Below, piece after piece: positions 1 through 6,086 of a stretch of DNA of 10,515 nucleotides. Location: positions 1 through 10,515 of the forward strand of contig CALKCG010000052.1 of assembly GCA_938082915.1 (NCBI GenBank), in the 5' to 3' direction. The notes beneath the pieces are model-generated. The model made no database searches. It had not been told where the DNA came from and saw only the letters and a list, made by a program, of their open reading frames with translations. Within the stretch, counting starts at the first letter, position 1. Every line of letters begins with the position of its first letter. This DNA comes from an uncultured archaeon (GTDB lineage Archaea; Thermoproteota; CALKCG01; B24). A program made the position numbers and the translations under genes.

Positions 1-39
1 TCCAGAGAGCTGAAGGGGAAATTCTTTAAAAACTATTAG
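1..39 (+). CDS. Possible C-terminal tail of an upstream gene (partial)
   Basis: Frame 1 from the window edge is open for twelve codons (reading SRELKGKFFKNY) and then meets TAG at 37-39. The composition is charged and lysine-rich, as in many protein C-termini, and the frame is on the same strand as the following genes. Twelve codons are too few to prove coding. If real, its last codons overlap the TATA-like box of the next gene. The product cannot be named. Confidence 0.3.
   Translation, partial: SRELKGKFFKNY
21..37 (+). promoter_or_regulatory. Putative archaeal TATA box for the 92-residue gene and mer
   Basis: The A/T block TTTAAAAA at 25-32 resembles an archaeal TATA box. Transcription starting about 25 bases downstream would begin near 50-54, giving a leader of roughly 10-14 bases before the ATG at 64. 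The AGGTG at 54-58 would then lie at the very 5' end of the message. This is inferred from spacing and composition only. Confidence 0.4.
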
Positions 40-63
40 AGGTTATATGTAATAGGTGTTCAC

Positions 64-342
64 ATGAGTCTTAATAGTATTCTGGACAGTCTTTCAGAAG
101 ATGCGAAGAGTCAGCTCTTCGAAAGGCTTCTGGGGATACTGTTTAAATCTAAAAACGTAGATAAAGCCGACCCGACGCATATCACGAGGTTTCTCCATTT
201 GGCTAAAGAGGGGCTTCTGAAGAGCAGTGAATGCCTGAATACTATGCTATACATCGCGGCAAGTATGGAAAAAGAGGAGACACTAAGCATCCTATCGGAA
301 AAAGCAGAGTTCAGTAGATTATATAACGTAATACTGAGTTAG
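64..342 (+). CDS. Unrecognised 92-residue helical protein coupled to mer
   Basis: I do not recognise this protein. It is soluble, rich in Leu, Ser, Glu and Lys, and by composition probably all alpha-helical. It has no signal peptide, membrane segment, cysteine pair or obvious nucleotide-binding motif; its single cysteine is in the segment SSECLN (residues 54-59). The ATG start is supported by AGGTG at 54-58, five bases upstream, which complements the archaeal 16S tail. Its stop codon overlaps the GGAGG that serves mer, and mer begins 13 bases later, so the two are almost certainly co-transcribed and probably translationally coupled. It could be a small regulator or partner of C1 metabolism, but only the linkage suggests that. 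It could also be a lineage-specific protein with an unrelated role. Confidence 0.75.
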   Translation: MSLNSILDSLSEDAKSQLFERLLGILFKSKNVDKADPTHITRFLHLAKEGLLKSSECLNTMLYIAASMEKEETLSILSEKAEFSRLYNVILS

Positions 343-355
343 GAGGCAATCGTAT

Positions 356-1345
356 ATGGTTAAATTTGGAATAGAGTTTGTACCAAGAGACGTATATTGG
401 AGAATTGTATACTGTACTATAGAATCTGAGAGATCAGGATTCGACTACGTTTGGATAACCGATCACTATAACAATAGGAATGTTTACGTAATGTTGACAT
501 TGATATCGAATTACACTAACAGTATAAAGCTTGGAACTGGTGTAACAAACCCATACGTATGCAACCCGGTCTTTACCGCGACTGCTATCGCAAGTTTAGC
601 TGAAGTAGCCCCCAATAGAGTTGTATGTGGTATAGGAGCTGGGGATTATGTAACTCTATCAACCATTGGTTTAAAGATTGAAAAGCCATTAGCCTATGTT
701 AAAGAAGCTGTGAAAATAATCAGAACTTTAACATCCGGTGAAACTGTAGATTTAGATGGAGATGTATTTAAAATTAAAGGTGTTAGATTAAACTATAAAC
801 CTCCGTCTAAAATCCCCGTGTACATAGGTGCTCAAGGCCCGGCAATGCTTAGACTCGCTGGAGAGATAGGCGATGGCGTTTTAATTAACGCATCCCATCC
901 TAAAGATTTGAAGGAGGCAGTCGCTAGAATAAGAGAAGGCGCTTCTAAGGCGAATAGGAGAATTGAAGATCTAGATATAGCTGCGTATACAAGCTTTTCC
1001 ATAGCGGAGGAGGAGGCTAAAGCTATTGAAGCGGCTGTACCAGTTGTGGCTTTCATAGTAGGAGGAAGCTCAAACGCGGTTTTAGAGAGGCATGGAATAG
1101 ATCTTGAGAAAGCTCAAGCCATAAAAGATGCGTTGGTACAGGGCAAGTTTGGTAAAGCATTTAAGAACGTTACAAGGGATATGGTCGAGGCTTTCTCAAT
1201 AGCGGGTACTCCGAAACAATGCATAGATAAGATAGAGCAAGTGTTAGAGACGGGTGTGACCCAGTTTGTAGTTGGTTCACCAATAGGTTCAGACGTTATC
1301 AAATCCATAAGAATGATAGGAGAGAAAATAATACCAGTTTTTTAA
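356..1345 (+). CDS. mer: F420-dependent 5,10-methylenetetrahydromethanopterin reductase (Mer)
   Basis: Mer reversibly reduces methylene-H4MPT to methyl-H4MPT with reduced coenzyme F420, in the cytoplasm. The step is used in methanogenesis, methane or alkane oxidation, and the archaeal Wood-Ljungdahl pathway. At 329 residues the protein has normal family length and is one luciferase-like TIM barrel. Mer hallmarks run along its whole length: GIEFVP (5-10), WITDHYNNRNVY (33-44), GTGVTNPYV (60-68), GIGAGD (92-97), GAQGPAML (158-165), LINASHPKD (176-184), LERHGI (243-248) and GVTQFVVGSPIG (300-311). These separate it from generic F420-dependent LLM oxidoreductases. The start has GGAGG at 342-346 with a nine-base spacer. 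It follows the small 92-residue gene and probably ends at a T-tract. No other gene of the pathway is present here, so its direction in vivo cannot be read from the window. Confidence 0.93.
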   Translation: MVKFGIEFVPRDVYWRIVYCTIESERSGFDYVWITDHYNNRNVYVMLTLISNYTNSIKLGTGVTNPYVCNPVFTATAIASLAEVAPNRVVCGIGAGDYVTLSTIGLKIEKPLAYVKEAVKIIRTLTSGETVDLDGDVFKIKGVRLNYKPPSKIPVYIGAQGPAMLRLAGEIGDGVLINASHPKDLKEAVARIREGASKANRRIEDLDIAAYTSFSIAEEEAKAIEAAVPVVAFIVGGSSNAVLERHGIDLEKAQAIKDALVQGKFGKAFKNVTRDMVEAFSIAGTPKQCIDKIEQVLETGVTQFVVGSPIGSDVIKSIRMIGEKIIPVF

Positions 1346-1361
1346 ACCAACATATTTTATT
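1338..1361 (+). terminator. Probable T-tract terminator after mer
   Basis: Six T residues at 1338-1343 overlap the mer stop codon, and TTTTATT follows at 1355-1361. Archaeal RNA polymerase commonly terminates at T-tracts without a hairpin, and I see no stem here. The next gene has its own TATA-like box and ribosome binding site, in keeping with a transcript end at this point. Confidence 0.4.
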
Positions 1362-1380
1362 CCAAAACTTGAAGGATAAC

Positions 1381-1393
1381 CGTTAAATTGAAC
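1381..1393 (+). promoter_or_regulatory. Putative TATA box for the dehydrogenase-sua5 operon
   Basis: GTTAAATTG lies within 1383-1391. Transcription about 25 bases downstream would begin near 1412, giving a short leader that carries the GGAGG at 1424-1428 ahead of the ATG at 1434. An alternative A/T block at 1352-1360 is possible. The call rests on spacing and composition. Confidence 0.35.
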
Positions 1394-1433
1394 ATGCTAA
1401 GATTAAGTTTTGGGATTTATTATGGAGGAATAT

Positions 1434-2525
1434 ATGTTAGCCGTTGTCTGCCATGGTCCTGAAGACTATAGACTTGAGAAAGTACCTAAGCCCAAACCCA
1501 AGAAGGGAGAAGTTTTAACCAAGGTTCTAGCAGCGGGAATATGCGCAAGCGATATTAAGTGTTATAGGGGGTCTCCTAGATATTGGGGTCCTCCAAAGCC
1601 CTATGTTAAACCACCCGTAATACCCGGTCATGAATTTATAAGTAGGGTCGTCGACGCAGACCCTGAAGTTGCAGAAAAGTATGGATTTAAAGTAGGAGAT
1701 AAGACTATTGCCGAGCAGATAATACCCTGCTGGAAGTGTAGGTTCTGTCTTAGAGGGGAGTATTGGATGTGTGAACAGCAGATGGTTTTCGGCTTTCATG
1801 GCGGTATAGATGACGGCGCCTGGGCTGAATACATGCTATATCCAAATGGTTCAATAATACATAAAGTTCCAGAGCAAATTCCAGATAAATGGGCTGTTCT
1901 TATAGAGCCTCTCGCGTGTGCAATACATGCAGTTGAAAGAGCCGATATAAAGCTTGGAGACTACGTAGTCATATCTGGAATGGGTCCGCTCGGACTATGT
2001 ATGCTCCAAGTGGCGAAGCTTAAAGGACCAGGTAAACTCGTAGCTTTAGATGTGAGGGACAGTAGGGTTGAGAAGGCTCTTAAGCTTGGGGCAGATGAAG
2101 CTTTAAACCCAGTTAAAACCGACGTAGTTGAGCACATTAAACGTGAAACTGGAGGATATGGATGTGATGTGTACATAGAGGCTGCTGGTCATCCGAGCTC
2201 GGTGGTTCAAGGCTTACGTATGATTAGAAAATTGGGTAGATTCGTTGAATTCGGCGTATTTAAAGACCCTGTTACAGTCGATTGGAGTGATATAGGAGAT
2301 GGAAAAGAGCTTACAATCTACGGGTCTCATCTAGGCCCCTACTGCTATCCACTAGCGATAGAGTATATTAGGACGGGCAAAGTTAACGCAGAGAATATAG
2401 TTACACATGTCTTTAAACTCGAAAACTTTAAGACGGCCATAGAGTATTCTGAGAAATCTTTAGAGAATGCCGTGAAAGTTATTTTAGCTCCACCTGGAAC
2501 GGAACTTTGGAGTGACGCTGTATGA
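1434..2525 (+). CDS. Zinc-dependent medium-chain dehydrogenase, erythritol/L-threitol dehydrogenase type
   Basis: This is a 363-residue NAD(P)-dependent polyol or alcohol dehydrogenase. Catalytic zinc ligands are Cys37 (GICASD), His66-Glu67 (PGHEF) and probably Glu159 (IEPL). Structural zinc ligands are Cys99, Cys102, Cys105 and Cys113. The Rossmann loop GMGPLG is at 182-187, and Asp206 at the end of the next strand favours NAD. The segments AVVCHGPEDYRLE, ICASDIKCY, GGYGCDVYIE, VEFGVF, VTVDWS and GSHLGPYC match, as I recall them, the bacterial erythritol/L-threitol dehydrogenases better than threonine or sorbitol dehydrogenases. The exact substrate is inference. I chose ATG 1434 because GGAGG lies five bases upstream and family members begin at this point. 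An upstream ATG at 1422 and a TTG at 1410 are open but would place the ribosome binding site inside the gene. The stop overlaps the next start (ATGA), implying translational coupling. Confidence 0.88.
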   Translation: MLAVVCHGPEDYRLEKVPKPKPKKGEVLTKVLAAGICASDIKCYRGSPRYWGPPKPYVKPPVIPGHEFISRVVDADPEVAEKYGFKVGDKTIAEQIIPCWKCRFCLRGEYWMCEQQMVFGFHGGIDDGAWAEYMLYPNGSIIHKVPEQIPDKWAVLIEPLACAIHAVERADIKLGDYVVISGMGPLGLCMLQVAKLKGPGKLVALDVRDSRVEKALKLGADEALNPVKTDVVEHIKRETGGYGCDVYIEAAGHPSSVVQGLRMIRKLGRFVEFGVFKDPVTVDWSDIGDGKELTIYGSHLGPYCYPLAIEYIRTGKVNAENIVTHVFKLENFKTAIEYSEKSLENAVKVILAPPGTELWSDAV

Positions 2526-3142
2526 AAGTCGTCAAAGTTTCAGAAATTGGATTTACAAAAGCTGTTGAAGAGGCCGTGAGAACACTTACAAATGGGGGAA
2601 TCGTAGTCTATCCTACAGAAACTTGTTACGGATTGGCAGCAGCGATCGACAATATCGAAGCCGTTAGAAAAGTGTACATGGTCAAACGTAGACCTTTCAA
2701 TAGACCTCTTACAATATTGGTGGCCAGTGTTGACATGTGGCGTGAGTATGCCTATTTATCCTATGAAGCTATGAAGCTTATAAAGCGGTTTTTACCTGGA
2801 CCTTTGACCATAGTCCTTTGGAAAAAGGCAACAGTACCGGATATTGTAAATCCTATACGGATTGGGGCTAGAATTTCAAGCCATACGTTGGCTCAAGCAA
2901 TAGTTGAAAAGCTTGGAAAACCCATAACAGCCACTAGTGCAAACATCCATGGTGATGAGGAACCTTATAATGTTAACAATGTTGTTGATGATGTTGACCT
3001 GGTTCTAGATTTCGGCGAACTACCTAGAAACCCACCTTCAACCATAGTCGATTTAACAGTTAAACCGCCCGTTATTCAGAGGGCATATCCTAAGGGTCCA
3101 TTTACGGAGGAAGAAGTATTGAAGGCGATCTCGGAAGACTAA
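2522..3142 (+). CDS. sua5: Threonylcarbamoyl-AMP synthase (Sua5/YrdC family, single domain)
   Basis: The enzyme makes L-threonylcarbamoyl-AMP from threonine, bicarbonate and ATP, the first step of t6A37 formation in ANN-decoding tRNAs. At 206 residues it has only the YrdC-type catalytic domain and lacks the extra C-terminal domain of long Sua5 proteins. Visible motifs are YPTETCYGL (30-38), the basic KRRPFNRPL (55-63), PGPLTIVL (92-99), TATSAN (136-141) and PSTIVDL (172-178), all typical of the substrate-binding cavity. The start overlaps the dehydrogenase stop by four bases, and GGAGTGA at 2509-2515 serves as its ribosome binding site. The next gene downstream, kae1, uses the product of this enzyme. 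YciO-like paralogues are an alternative, but the KRR and SAN motifs and the neighbour favour the t6A enzyme. Confidence 0.92.
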   Translation: MKVVKVSEIGFTKAVEEAVRTLTNGGIVVYPTETCYGLAAAIDNIEAVRKVYMVKRRPFNRPLTILVASVDMWREYAYLSYEAMKLIKRFLPGPLTIVLWKKATVPDIVNPIRIGARISSHTLAQAIVEKLGKPITATSANIHGDEEPYNVNNVVDDVDLVLDFGELPRNPPSTIVDLTVKPPVIQRAYPKGPFTEEEVLKAISED

Positions 3143-3154
3143 ATTCGACGAATG

Positions 3155-3170
3155 TTTAAATTTTAAAAAA
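3155..3170 (+). promoter_or_regulatory. Putative TATA box for kae1
   Basis: TTTAAATTTTAAAAAA occupies 3155-3170 in the 49-bp gap between sua5 and kae1. A start about 25 bases beyond the box centre falls at about 3185-3192, at or just before the ATG at 3192. No GGAGG-like site precedes that ATG, so a leaderless or nearly leaderless message is likely. Confidence 0.5.
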
Positions 3171-3191
3171 TTCAAATTTCTACAAGGTTGA

Positions 3192-4208
3192 ATGAAACGC
3201 TTGCTGTGTCTCGGCATAGAGGGGACTGCCCATACATTTGGAGTGGGCATAGTCTCTTCCGATGGGGAAATCATCGCTGAAGCTAAGTCATCGTACATAC
3301 CACCGTTAGGTAGGGGGATCCAGCCTAGAGAGGCATCGCAACACCACAGTAGGGTTGCAGATGAAGTTCTAAAAGAGGCATTTGATAAAAGCGGTGTAAA
3401 ACCAAGGGAAATAGATTTAATAGCCTTCTCTCAAGGTCCTGGGCTTGGACCATGCTTAAGAACAGCTGCTACAGTGGCAAGAGCACTATCGGTTTACCTG
3501 GATAAACCACTTGTGGGAGTGAATCACTTAGTGGCTCATATAGAAATTGGAAGGCTTATAAGTAAGGCTAAAGACCCGCTAATACTTATCTTAAGCGGGG
3601 GAACGACTCAAATATTAGGCTATGAGGATGGTAGGTATAGGGTTTTCGGTGAAACTTTAGACATAACTTTGGCGAATTGCATAGATACTTTCGCCAGAGA
3701 AACTGGGATAGTTGATGTCGGAAATCCTTGGCCAGGCCCAGCCTTCGATAAAGTCGCTAGCAAGGGGAGAAACTACATAAATCTACCGTATACGGTTAAG
3801 GGGATGGACCTCCAGTTCTCTGGACTTTTAACAGCAGCCCTAAAAATGTTTAGAGAGAAGGGTGCATCTCTGGAAGACCTCTGCTTCAGTCTTCAAGAGA
3901 CTGCTCTATCGATGGTTGTTGAAGTTGTCGAGAGGGCTTTAGCTCAGACAGGTAAGAGGGAGGTTCTTTTAACAGGTGGATTTGCGAGAAACCAACGTAT
4001 TAGAGATATGATTCGTGAAATGGTTAAACTTCACGACGCTGCTTTACACGTAGTTCCACATGAGTATGCCACCGATAATGGGGTTATGATTGCCTGGACG
4101 GGTATTCTAGCGTATGAGAACGGATTAAGATTAAGCGTAGAAGATAGCTTAGTTAAACCCAAATGGAGGATAGAGGATGTCCAAATAGTTTGGATGATGA
4201 AGGACTAA
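3192..4208 (+). CDS. kae1: KEOPS subunit Kae1, tRNA threonylcarbamoyladenosine transferase (TsaD family)
   Basis: Kae1 transfers the threonylcarbamoyl group from TC-AMP to A37 of tRNA, as the catalytic subunit of the KEOPS complex. The 338-residue protein has the two-lobed ASKHA fold. Metal-binding residues are His112 and His116 in NHLVAHIE and Asp295 in YATDNG. Other family segments are QGPGLGPCLR (81-90), LSGGTTQ (134-140), GETLDITLANCID (153-165), VKGMDLQFSGLL (202-213) and LTGGFARN (260-267). The length matches Kae1 alone, so it is not the Kae1-Bud32 fusion common in euryarchaea, and no bud32 gene follows. It lies downstream of sua5, which makes its substrate, but has its own promoter-like sequence. 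The ATG start has no ribosome binding site, which suggests leaderless initiation. It differs from bacterial TsaD by the typical archaeal C-terminus ending in PKWRIEDVQIVW. Confidence 0.95.
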   Translation: MKRLLCLGIEGTAHTFGVGIVSSDGEIIAEAKSSYIPPLGRGIQPREASQHHSRVADEVLKEAFDKSGVKPREIDLIAFSQGPGLGPCLRTAATVARALSVYLDKPLVGVNHLVAHIEIGRLISKAKDPLILILSGGTTQILGYEDGRYRVFGETLDITLANCIDTFARETGIVDVGNPWPGPAFDKVASKGRNYINLPYTVKGMDLQFSGLLTAALKMFREKGASLEDLCFSLQETALSMVVEVVERALAQTGKREVLLTGGFARNQRIRDMIREMVKLHDAALHVVPHEYATDNGVMIAWTGILAYENGLRLSVEDSLVKPKWRIEDVQIVWMMKD

Positions 4209-4209
4209 A

Positions 4210-4220
4210 TCTTTTAATTA
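4210..4220 (+). promoter_or_regulatory. Putative TATA box for the uronate isomerase-like gene
   Basis: TCTTTTAATTA directly follows the kae1 stop. Spacing predicts transcription from about 4241-4246, just before the ATG at 4248, with no ribosome binding site nearby. A second A/T block, ATTTAAAA at 4231-4238, lies too close to the start codon to act for this gene unless translation begins further downstream. Confidence 0.35.
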
Positions 4221-4247
4221 GGAGCGATACATTTAAAACTGGCACCT

Positions 4248-5504
4248 ATGTCGAGCTTATTCTACGACATTAGAGAAAGGTTGGTCGGAATACCCATAGT
4301 CGACATTCACACCCATATAAACCCTGAAAAACCACATGCCGATAAGCTTGAAAATATCATCCTCTACCATTATATTGCAACTGAGCTTGCTACAGCTGGA
4401 GTTTCGAGAAGTGCTTTGGAAAGAGCAGATATGGTTGAGGCCCTTAAGAGAATGGAGCTTATTAGAAACACGGCAACCTATTGGTGCCTCCTTAAAATCA
4501 TGAACGATTTATACGGATTAAATCTGGAGAAGCTCAAACCAGAAGAATTGAGTGAAGTTAGGAGAACTATTGAGTCTGCTTTTAAAAGCCCTGGGTGGAT
4601 TGAGAGGATCTTACACAGGAAAATTAAAGCAGAAAAGGTTTTCATAACTTTAGACTATGCATCACCAATACCCAAATACGATCCTACAATATTCGTAGGA
4701 GCCCTTAGAATAGATCCGCTTATAAGTCGATTGTCAAAGGAGAGCCTAGATAAACTTGGAAAAGTAGTAGGTATTCAAATAACTACGCTTAGAGACTTAG
4801 ATGATGGTTTAGATGGAATTTTCAAAGTTTTTAGCAGATACTTTAAAACTGTAACGGTTAGTCTACAACCTGAAGAAGAATTCAAACTTGTGAATAATGA
4901 GGAGGCGGAGGATGCTCTAAAACGAATGGTTGAAGGGCTTCCACTGAAGGAACAACAGTTTAGAGAGCTTTCATCATACGTAATTTACAAAGTTGCAAGT
5001 CTATGCCAAGAGTACAACGTTGTGTTTCAACTAATGCTCGGTGTGAGACGGCCTGTACCTGGTGCTTCGCCACCAGATTATGCAATAGTGGCTTTTAACC
5101 CAAATGCTTTAACAAACTACTGTAAAGTTTTATTCAGCAGGTTTAAGGACGTTAAATTTGATTTGATTTTAGCCAATAGCATTCAATCCCATGAGGTAAC
5201 TGTCGTAGCTAAAAACTATTCCAATGTATATTTCTCGGGGTTCTGGTGGTATAGTTTCTACCCGTATATCATGAGGATGGGGCTTCTCGAAAGGATGCAG
5301 ATGCTTCCCAGGAATAAGGTTAATGCATTCTTCAGCGATGCATATGTAGTCGAGTGGATCTATGGAAAGGTTTGTCTTTTGAAGGAGCAGTTAGCTTACG
5401 CATTAGCAGATATGGTTGAACATGGATATTACGATAAGGATTTTTCGTTAGAATTTGCTGAAGACCTTCTATATAAAAACCCGGTTACGATATATCAGCT
5501 CTAA
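4248..5504 (+). CDS. Divergent uronate isomerase (UxaC-like) family protein, amidohydrolase superfamily
   Basis: The 418-residue protein resembles uronate isomerases (UxaC, COG1904), which interconvert D-glucuronate and D-fructuronate. The metal-binding HxH of the first strand is in VDIHTHINP (18-26). The region YHYIATELATAGV (40-52) aligns with the DHYKWRAMRANGV region of UxaC. SGFWWYSF (330-337) corresponds to the GWWF segment, FFSDAYVVEW (361-370) holds the metal-binding aspartate (Asp364), and the tail DLLYKNPVTIY (406-416) matches the family ending. It is somewhat shorter than E. coli UxaC (about 470 residues). Several residues that bind the uronate in UxaC appear replaced: the HYKWR motif is HYIATE, and the Arg after the catalytic Asp-Ser is Tyr. 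True uronate isomerase activity is therefore doubtful, and a related aldose-ketose isomerisation or hydrolysis is possible. It is the last plus-strand gene before a convergent junction, and likely has a leaderless start. Confidence 0.72.
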   Translation: MSSLFYDIRERLVGIPIVDIHTHINPEKPHADKLENIILYHYIATELATAGVSRSALERADMVEALKRMELIRNTATYWCLLKIMNDLYGLNLEKLKPEELSEVRRTIESAFKSPGWIERILHRKIKAEKVFITLDYASPIPKYDPTIFVGALRIDPLISRLSKESLDKLGKVVGIQITTLRDLDDGLDGIFKVFSRYFKTVTVSLQPEEEFKLVNNEEAEDALKRMVEGLPLKEQQFRELSSYVIYKVASLCQEYNVVFQLMLGVRRPVPGASPPDYAIVAFNPNALTNYCKVLFSRFKDVKFDLILANSIQSHEVTVVAKNYSNVYFSGFWWYSFYPYIMRMGLLERMQMLPRNKVNAFFSDAYVVEWIYGKVCLLKEQLAYALADMVEHGYYDKDFSLEFAEDLLYKNPVTIYQL

Positions 5505-5510
5505 ATCCCT

Positions 5511-5522
5511 CAATCTTTTTAA
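5511..5522 (+). terminator. Probable T-tract terminator in the convergent gap
   Basis: The 38-bp gap between the isomerase-like stop (5504) and the S27ae stop (5543, opposite strand) contains CTTTTTAA, with five T residues at 5516-5520. This fits T-tract termination of plus-strand transcripts. No comparable T-tract is seen for the minus strand here. Confidence 0.4.
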
Positions 5523-5542
5523 TGATTACGCTTTCTCTGTAA

Positions 5543-5722
5543 TTAATGCCTTCTTTCATAATCTGTATACCCACATCCTCCACAGGACCATCTACTCATG
5601 GGGGTTAAGTGGTGTGCCATAAATTTCCCGCAGCGTGGGCATCTCCTGCCTTTGAAAGTTATACGCATATTTTTATAATCAACCTCGTAAAGCTTCCAAA
5701 GTTCCCTAGCTTTTTTACCCAT
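5543..5722 (-). CDS. rps27ae: Ribosomal protein S27ae (eS31)
   Basis: A short 59-residue frame encodes the archaeal/eukaryotic small-subunit zinc-ribbon protein S27ae. The protein begins MGKKARELWKLYEVD and carries a C4 zinc ribbon: Cys28-Pro-Arg-Cys31 in RRCPRCGKF and Cys47-Gly-Gly-Cys50 in SCGGCGYTDY, with Trp45 just before the second pair. Basic residues fill the rest, and the length is normal for archaea. Translation is supported by AAGGAGG, about ten bases before the ATG and inside the end of the S24e gene. Only two bases separate the S24e stop (TAG) from this ATG, giving the conserved archaeal order S24e-S27ae in one operon. It has no fused ubiquitin-like domain, unlike the eukaryotic homologue. 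Confidence 0.93.
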   Translation of the reverse strand: MGKKARELWKLYEVDYKNMRITFKGRRCPRCGKFMAHHLTPMSRWSCGGCGYTDYERRH

Positions 5723-5724
5723 GT

Positions 5725-6036
5725 CTACTTTTCCTCCTTAAGTTTCACCCTTTCCTCAGGCGGAAGATTTTTTAGGAGAATATGTTTAGGAACAAGATAT
5801 TTAATGTTTTCCAAGTTGTCATATACGTGACATATTCCTTCCGATACGTTTAATCCAGTTTTAGAAGACAGTTGAACGACTATGAGCTTATCCAAGTCTA
5901 CGTTAAATTTCTCTCTAAGAGCCTGCCTAACTCTAAATCTCTCAGGAGTAGCTTTTCCAGGGTGTTTCACGAGAAATTTAACTTCACGCCGCTCTAACAA
6001 AGGGTTGTAAAAATCTCCTATGATCTCTATATCCAT
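5725..6036 (-). CDS. rps24e: Ribosomal protein S24e (eS24)
   Basis: This 103-residue small-subunit ribosomal protein is shared by archaea and eukaryotes and is absent from bacteria. Recognisable S24e features are the start MDIEIIGDFYNPLLERREV, then VKHPGKATPERFRVRQAL (about residues 23-40), the strand LIVVQLSSKTG (45-56), the GICHVYDN turn (67-74) and a lysine/glutamate-rich C-terminus. It is followed after two bases by S27ae, the usual archaeal pairing. The ATG has only a weak ribosome binding site (AAGG). A TATA-like block 25-40 bases upstream suggests its own promoter, although thrS lies only 50 bases ahead on the same strand and read-through is possible. Confidence 0.95.
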   Translation of the reverse strand: MDIEIIGDFYNPLLERREVKFLVKHPGKATPERFRVRQALREKFNVDLDKLIVVQLSSKTGLNVSEGICHVYDNLENIKYLVPKHILLKNLPPEERVKLKEEK

Positions 6037-6062
6037 CTTTAAGCCTTAGAAAGAAAGCGGGG

Positions 6063-6080
6063 ACAAATATTTTAACTTTT
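6063..6080 (-). promoter_or_regulatory. Putative TATA box for the S24e-S27ae operon
   Basis: Read on the minus strand, the 50-bp gap after thrS contains AAAAGTTAAAATATTTG. A transcription start about 25 bases from its centre falls near 6045, giving a leader of roughly ten bases before the S24e ATG. This would let the ribosomal genes be expressed independently of thrS. Confidence 0.4.
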
Positions 6081-6086
6081 ACCCAC

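Noticed and set aside
832..1308. Two minus-strand open frames inside mer
   Set aside because: They are antisense to conserved Mer motifs and have no supporting signals.
1527..2176. Two minus-strand open frames inside the dehydrogenase gene
   Set aside because: They are antisense to zinc-binding and Rossmann regions and are explained by the codon pattern of the real gene.
2522..4208. Idea that sua5-kae1 plus neighbours form a defence or toxin system
   Set aside because: Both proteins have complete housekeeping t6A motifs, and nothing nearby resembles a toxin, nuclease or mobile element.
5609..5830. Plus-strand open frame of 73 codons
   Set aside because: It lies antisense to S27ae and the end of S24e, both clearly recognisable, and its translation has no domain-like character.
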